From contig JASHRR010000851.1 in assembly GCA_030037185.1 (NCBI GenBank), positions 1 to 8,197 of the forward strand: 8,197 bases of DNA. Direction: 5' to 3'. This document shows, piece by piece, positions 5,379 through 8,197 of this stretch (position 1 is its first letter; each line of letters begins with the position of its first letter). A program made the position numbers and the translations under genes. A model generated the notes under the pieces. That model searched no databases. It had not been told where the DNA came from and was given only the letters and a program-made list of their open reading frames with translations. Source of the DNA: Xanthobacteraceae bacterium. GTDB lineage: Bacteria; Pseudomonadota; Alphaproteobacteria; Rhizobiales; Xanthobacteraceae.

Positions 5379-5663
5379 TCATTGCGTTTTGACTGGGCTT
5401 TTCTGATGCAGCTTGAGGGGGGCCTGGCCACGAGGTCCACCGGGCGGTCCGCAAAGCTGCACGGTCTGCTGCCCCCAGTTTTGAGTGCCCACGGTGACCA
5501 TCTCGCACACCTGCTTCGGTATTCCGGCTGTGATATTCTTTTTTTGTTCAGCCGCTGCACTCATCGTCGTTGCGACCGAGACACTCGCCAGCGCGGCCAA
5601 CCCGATCATTATTTTGCCTATCATGGTGCTCATTCCAGTGTAAGCACCCCAGCCTTTAATCAT
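5379..5663 (-). CDS. Small secreted protein of unknown function, two cysteines
   Basis: The product is 94 aa from ATG 5663, or 84 aa from ATG 5633. A lipophilic segment, IGKIMIGLAALASVSVATTM, followed by SAAA-EQKK looks like a Sec signal peptide cleaved after AAA. That leaves a mature protein of about 55 residues with QVCEMVTVGTQNWGQQTVQLC, then GPPGGPRGQAP and a basic tail ending KTQ. The two cysteines, 19 residues apart, could form a disulphide in the periplasm. No domain family is recognised. ATG 5663 has GGAG four bases upstream (plus-strand 5668-5671), whereas 5633 gives the more typical signal-peptide length; the choice is open. The signal peptide, with a stop placed next to a hairpin, supports a real gene over a chance frame. 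Confidence 0.68.
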   Translation of the reverse strand: MIKGWGAYTGMSTMIGKIMIGLAALASVSVATTMSAAAEQKKNITAGIPKQVCEMVTVGTQNWGQQTVQLCGPPGGPRGQAPLKLHQKSPVKTQ

Positions 5664-5759
5664 GAAACTCCATGGCTCTGATACAGTTGCCCGCGTGCGG
5701 CAGTACCGCGCGGCACCGTCCGGCGTATTTGATGAAACCGCGGATTGAATAAAGTTATA

Positions 5760-5804
5760 GCGCCGCAGCGATTGCTACGGCGCCGATACGCGGGACGCTC
5801 CCGC
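5760..5804 (-). terminator. Paired hairpins after the DUF4175 gene, possible terminator
   Basis: On the minus strand, just past the stop at 5814, two hairpins follow. The first is GCGGGA/TCCCGC (5790-5795/5799-5804, six pairs). The second is 5760-5769/5774-5783 (ten positions, one mismatch, four-base loop). Moving downstream on the minus strand, the second is followed by the AT-rich CTATAACTTTATTC, the nearest thing to a terminator tail in the window. Confidence 0.45.
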
Positions 5805-5813
5805 TGGAACAGA

Positions 5814-8197
5814 TTAATAATCCTTCAGCAAGCGCTCGATGTAGTCGAGTTCGAACTGCGGGCGGAACGCTTCGCCGAAACGGCGGCGAAGCTCTTCAAG
5901 GATCCGGCGTGCGCGCTGCGCATCGATCTCGCCCGGCACCTTGACCGTGGTGTCGTCGCCGTAATCGCGTCCTCGCAGGGGCCGGCCGAGCGGGTCGGTC
6001 TCTTGCTGGGCGCGATTCGCCGGACCGAGGCGGCCGGGCTGGCCGTAGGGTCCGGGCCCTTGGTTCTGTCCCATCTGCTGCTGAAGCTGTTGGGCGAGTC
6101 CCTGTGCGCCCTTGCGCATGGCATCGAGTGCGCGACCCTGGCCATCGACGGCGCGGTTCGAATCGCCTTCGCCGAGCGCGCTTTCCGCATCACCCATGGC
6201 GTTGCCGGCATCCGCAAGATCGTCGCCGCCCTGGCCGTCTTGGCCCTGCTGACCTTGCTGACCTGGTTGACCTTGTTGACCCGGCTGACCCTGCTGGCCC
6301 TCTTGACCCTTCTGGTTCTGGCCGAGACCGCGCTTCTTCATCTCCTCAAGGAATTTCTTCAATTCCTCGCGCAGCGCCTGCTGGTTCTCGCGCAGCTCAC
6401 TGAAGGCATTCGGATCACCGCGCTCGCCCTGTTGGTCTTGTTGGCCTTGCTGACCGCGTTGGCCTTGCTGACCGCGCTGCCCTCGCTGACCCTGCTGGCC
6501 GCGCTGCCCGCGCTGCTGGTCCTGGCCCTGGCGGAAGGTCTTATCGCGCAATTGCTGCTGCTTGCGAATCATGTCGCTAAGCTCATCGAGCATCGCCATG
6601 TCGTCGTCGGCATCCTGGCCGTTCTGGCCCGGCCGCGCCATCTGCAGGTTCTGCATCATCTGCGACAGCTGATCGAGCAGCTGGCGGGCAGCATCGCGAT
6701 TGCCGGACTTGGCAAGCTGCTCCATGCGGTCGAGCAGGCTCTTGAGGTCCTGAGATTGCATCATGCGCGAATTGCGATCGAGCGGACGCGCCATGTCCGG
6801 GTTCTTGCGCAGTTCCTCCGCGAGCGCCTGGAGAAACTGGTCCATTGCGGCGCGCAACTCGTCCATCAGCCGCTTGAGTTCCTCGTCGCTGGCGCCGCGT
6901 TCGAGGGCATTGCGCAGCGCTTCCTCGGCGTTGCGCAGGCGCGCCGAGGCGTCGGACATATTGCCGTCCTCAAGCATCGTGGCGTAAGCCCACATCTGCT
7001 TCACCACCTCGCGCAAGTCGTCGTCGCTCTTGGCTTGCGACAACTGCCAGTACAGCGACCGCAGGCCGAGGTACTGACCGAGCTCCGGCATGAATTTTTC
7101 CGGCGCGATGGCGAGCGCATCGAGGGCGATCAGCACGCGGTCCCGATTCTCCGCATCCAGCGCCAGCTCGCGGCGCTGCTCGATGATCGCACGGGCGAGC
7201 TGTTTGACGAAGGGACGCTCCGGCAAGCGGAAGGTATGCGGCGCACTGGTGCCCTCGTTGTTGGCCTCATCGCGAGCCGTGAGCGTCATCGTGACCTCGG
7301 CGCCGGCCCAGGGATGATCGCTCAAATCCTTGGTGGTCTGGCCAACGCCGTTCTTGACCCGCGCTTGCGGCAGAACCAGTTGCATCTCGGGCGGCCCGAA
7401 TAACGGGCGCGGTCCCGACGCGTCGTCTGCTTTCGCCTCGCCGGCGTCCTTAAGGGCGAACAAGGCCTTGGCTTCGACGACGCCGTAATCGTCTTCCATC
7501 TTGTAGTTGAGCTGCAGCGATCCGCTCGGCTGGGGCTCCGGATCCTTGGTGAGCGCGATCACCGGCGGCGTGTCCGGTATGGCGTTGAACGCGTAAGTGG
7601 GATCTTCGTCGCTCAGGCCGTGCACCGCAGCGGTGCCGCGGTCGCTGATGATGTAGCGGTGTTCCTCGGTGCCGGCCGGCGCCTGCGGTCGCTGCTCGGC
7701 GGGCTGTTCCGCAACCCCGCCGGTCGTCGCCACGTCGAAATGGACCTTGCCGCTGGCGCGGATCACCAGAACGCTGCCGGCCGGCACGGAAGCGACCGAC
7801 GCTTGGCCGCGTTCGCCTGGCCGCAGGCCGGGCAGAATAACAGGCGGCTTGAGGGTGTAAGTCGGCGGCGACACCCAGGCATCGAGCCGGAAATTCGTCG
7901 GCGTCACCACGCCATGCCAGTCGAAGGCCGCCGCAATGCGCCGGACGCGGTCGCCTCCCGCCGCAATAAAGGTCGTCACCACAAGCAGCAGCACCAGGGC
8001 ACGCGCAGCGACCGGATCGCGCAGGTCGAGGCGCGGCGCCGGACGGCCGACCCTGAGCGTGCGCGCCGCCAACAGGGCGCGCTCGACATGGGCGCGCCAC
8101 AGAGCCAGCGACAACGGGTCGGACTTCGGGGTCGCAAGTTCATCGCTGATCGTCGTCGCCGGACGGTGGGGCAGGCCGGCATTGCGGTCGAGCCGGC
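5814..8197 (-). CDS. TIGR02302 family / DUF4175 membrane protein, 5' end outside window
   Basis: The frame is open from the window edge to TAA 5814-5816, giving 793 residues. A TTG at 8114 is not the start, because the sequence before it (RLDRNAGLPHRPATTISDEL) is conserved family sequence that runs off the window; full members are about 850-900 aa. Visible in order: the RNAGLPHRPAT block; LWRAHVERALLAARTLRVG; a transmembrane helix around fragment residues 66-81 (ALVLLLVVTTFIAAGG); an extracytoplasmic domain with beta-rich segments including YKMEDDYGV (about 7478-7508); FRLPERPFVKQLARAIIEQR; and a long helical, glutamate/methionine-rich stretch likely to form coiled coils. Two Gly-Gln-rich collagen-like tracts follow, then a C-terminal RRRFGEAFRPQFELDYIERL block typical of the family. 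The function is unknown; the family is nearly confined to alphaproteobacteria, and a cell-envelope role is inferred from topology only. Confidence 0.9.
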   Translation of the reverse strand, partial: RLDRNAGLPHRPATTISDELATPKSDPLSLALWRAHVERALLAARTLRVGRPAPRLDLRDPVAARALVLLLVVTTFIAAGGDRVRRIAAAFDWHGVVTPTNFRLDAWVSPPTYTLKPPVILPGLRPGERGQASVASVPAGSVLVIRASGKVHFDVATTGGVAEQPAEQRPQAPAGTEEHRYIISDRGTAAVHGLSDEDPTYAFNAIPDTPPVIALTKDPEPQPSGSLQLNYKMEDDYGVVEAKALFALKDAGEAKADDASGPRPLFGPPEMQLVLPQARVKNGVGQTTKDLSDHPWAGAEVTMTLTARDEANNEGTSAPHTFRLPERPFVKQLARAIIEQRRELALDAENRDRVLIALDALAIAPEKFMPELGQYLGLRSLYWQLSQAKSDDDLREVVKQMWAYATMLEDGNMSDASARLRNAEEALRNALERGASDEELKRLMDELRAAMDQFLQALAEELRKNPDMARPLDRNSRMMQSQDLKSLLDRMEQLAKSGNRDAARQLLDQLSQMMQNLQMARPGQNGQDADDDMAMLDELSDMIRKQQQLRDKTFRQGQDQQRGQRGQQGQRGQRGQQGQRGQQGQQDQQGERGDPNAFSELRENQQALREELKKFLEEMKKRGLGQNQKGQEGQQGQPGQQGQPGQQGQQGQDGQGGDDLADAGNAMGDAESALGEGDSNRAVDGQGRALDAMRKGAQGLAQQLQQQMGQNQGPGPYGQPGRLGPANRAQQETDPLGRPLRGRDYGDDTTVKVPGEIDAQRARRILEELRRRFGEAFRPQFELDYIERLLKDY
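6224..6325 (-). repeat. Gly-Gln collagen-like tract in the DUF4175 gene, C-terminal block
   Basis: The minus-strand frame encodes GQEGQQGQPGQQGQPGQQG and similar Gly-x-x units. The DNA is a tandem-like array of nine-base units (CAG/GGT variants) prone to slippage. The tract separates the LRENQQALREELKKFLEEM coiled-coil segment from the acidic GDDLADAGNAMGDAES segment. Confidence 0.75.
6424..6534 (-). repeat. Gly-Gln-Arg collagen-like tract in the DUF4175 gene, N-terminal block
   Basis: Encodes RGQRGQQGQRGQRGQQGQ-type Gly-x-x repeats, basic through arginine, unlike the proline-containing second tract. It follows the acidic DDDMAMLDELSDMIRKQQQL helix. The repetitive DNA likely varies in copy number between strains. 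Confidence 0.75.

Noticed and set aside
5164..5508. 114-residue minus-strand frame through the hairpin cluster
   Set aside because: Arginine/serine/proline-rich, overlaps the signal-peptide gene in another frame, no ribosome-binding site; the hairpins explain the region better.
6224..6534. Regular repeats considered as a CRISPR array
   Set aside because: They are in-frame codon repeats encoding Gly-x-x units, with no unique spacers of constant length.
5745..7403. 552-residue plus-strand frame, very leucine-rich (LLTLLTWLTLL-type)
   Set aside because: It is the antisense shadow of the Gly-Gln repeats and GC-rich codons of the DUF4175 gene; it has no domain logic and no ribosome-binding site.

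Overview
The window reads as chromosome of a GC-rich alphaproteobacterium, most likely Hyphomicrobiales (Bradyrhizobium/Rhodopseudomonas/Pseudolabrys-like). The evidence is the codon use and the set of families present: a YcjX GTPase paired with a TIGR01620/YcjF-type membrane protein, a DUF2125 protein, a TIGR02302/DUF4175 protein, a solitary Bug/TctC periplasmic binding protein and a ChaC-type gamma-glutamylcyclotransferase. The taxon is inferred from family distribution and was not tested.

Layout. 1-552 (+) is the C-terminal part of ycjX. 992-2041 (+) is its usual partner, the YcjF-like membrane protein. The roughly 430 bases between them are not ordinary spacer. They hold a wreck of an IscB element: a structured segment where the omega RNA (HEARO) would lie, a TTG-started N-terminal 'PLMP' domain of IscB, a trace of the IscB C-terminus one frameshift away, and a right-end-like hairpin. 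The RuvC and HNH core is missing. 2013-3233 (+) is a tctC-like gene that overlaps the end of ycjF and has an abnormal, palindrome-rich 5' end with no start codon near its signal peptide. 3264-3875 (-) is the ChaC-family enzyme, convergent with tctC. 3975-5195 (+) is a DUF2125 membrane-anchored protein, divergent from chaC. 5196-5378 has no gene but is packed with five consecutive inverted repeats. 5379-5663 (-) is a small secreted two-cysteine protein of unknown function. 5814-8197 (-) is a TIGR02302/DUF4175 membrane protein cut by the window edge, with two glycine/glutamine collagen-like tracts.

How the genes relate. ycjX and ycjF are the only clear functional pair (envelope/stress-associated GTPase plus membrane partner). 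The rest look like independent housekeeping or envelope genes: solute capture (tctC), glutathione or gamma-glutamyl peptide turnover (chaC), and envelope proteins of unknown role (DUF2125, DUF4175, the small secreted protein). No tRNA, rRNA or CRISPR array was seen. The most interesting item is the internally deleted IscB/omega-RNA element between ycjX and ycjF. Next are the tandem hairpin cluster at 5219-5378 and the repeat-invaded start of tctC.
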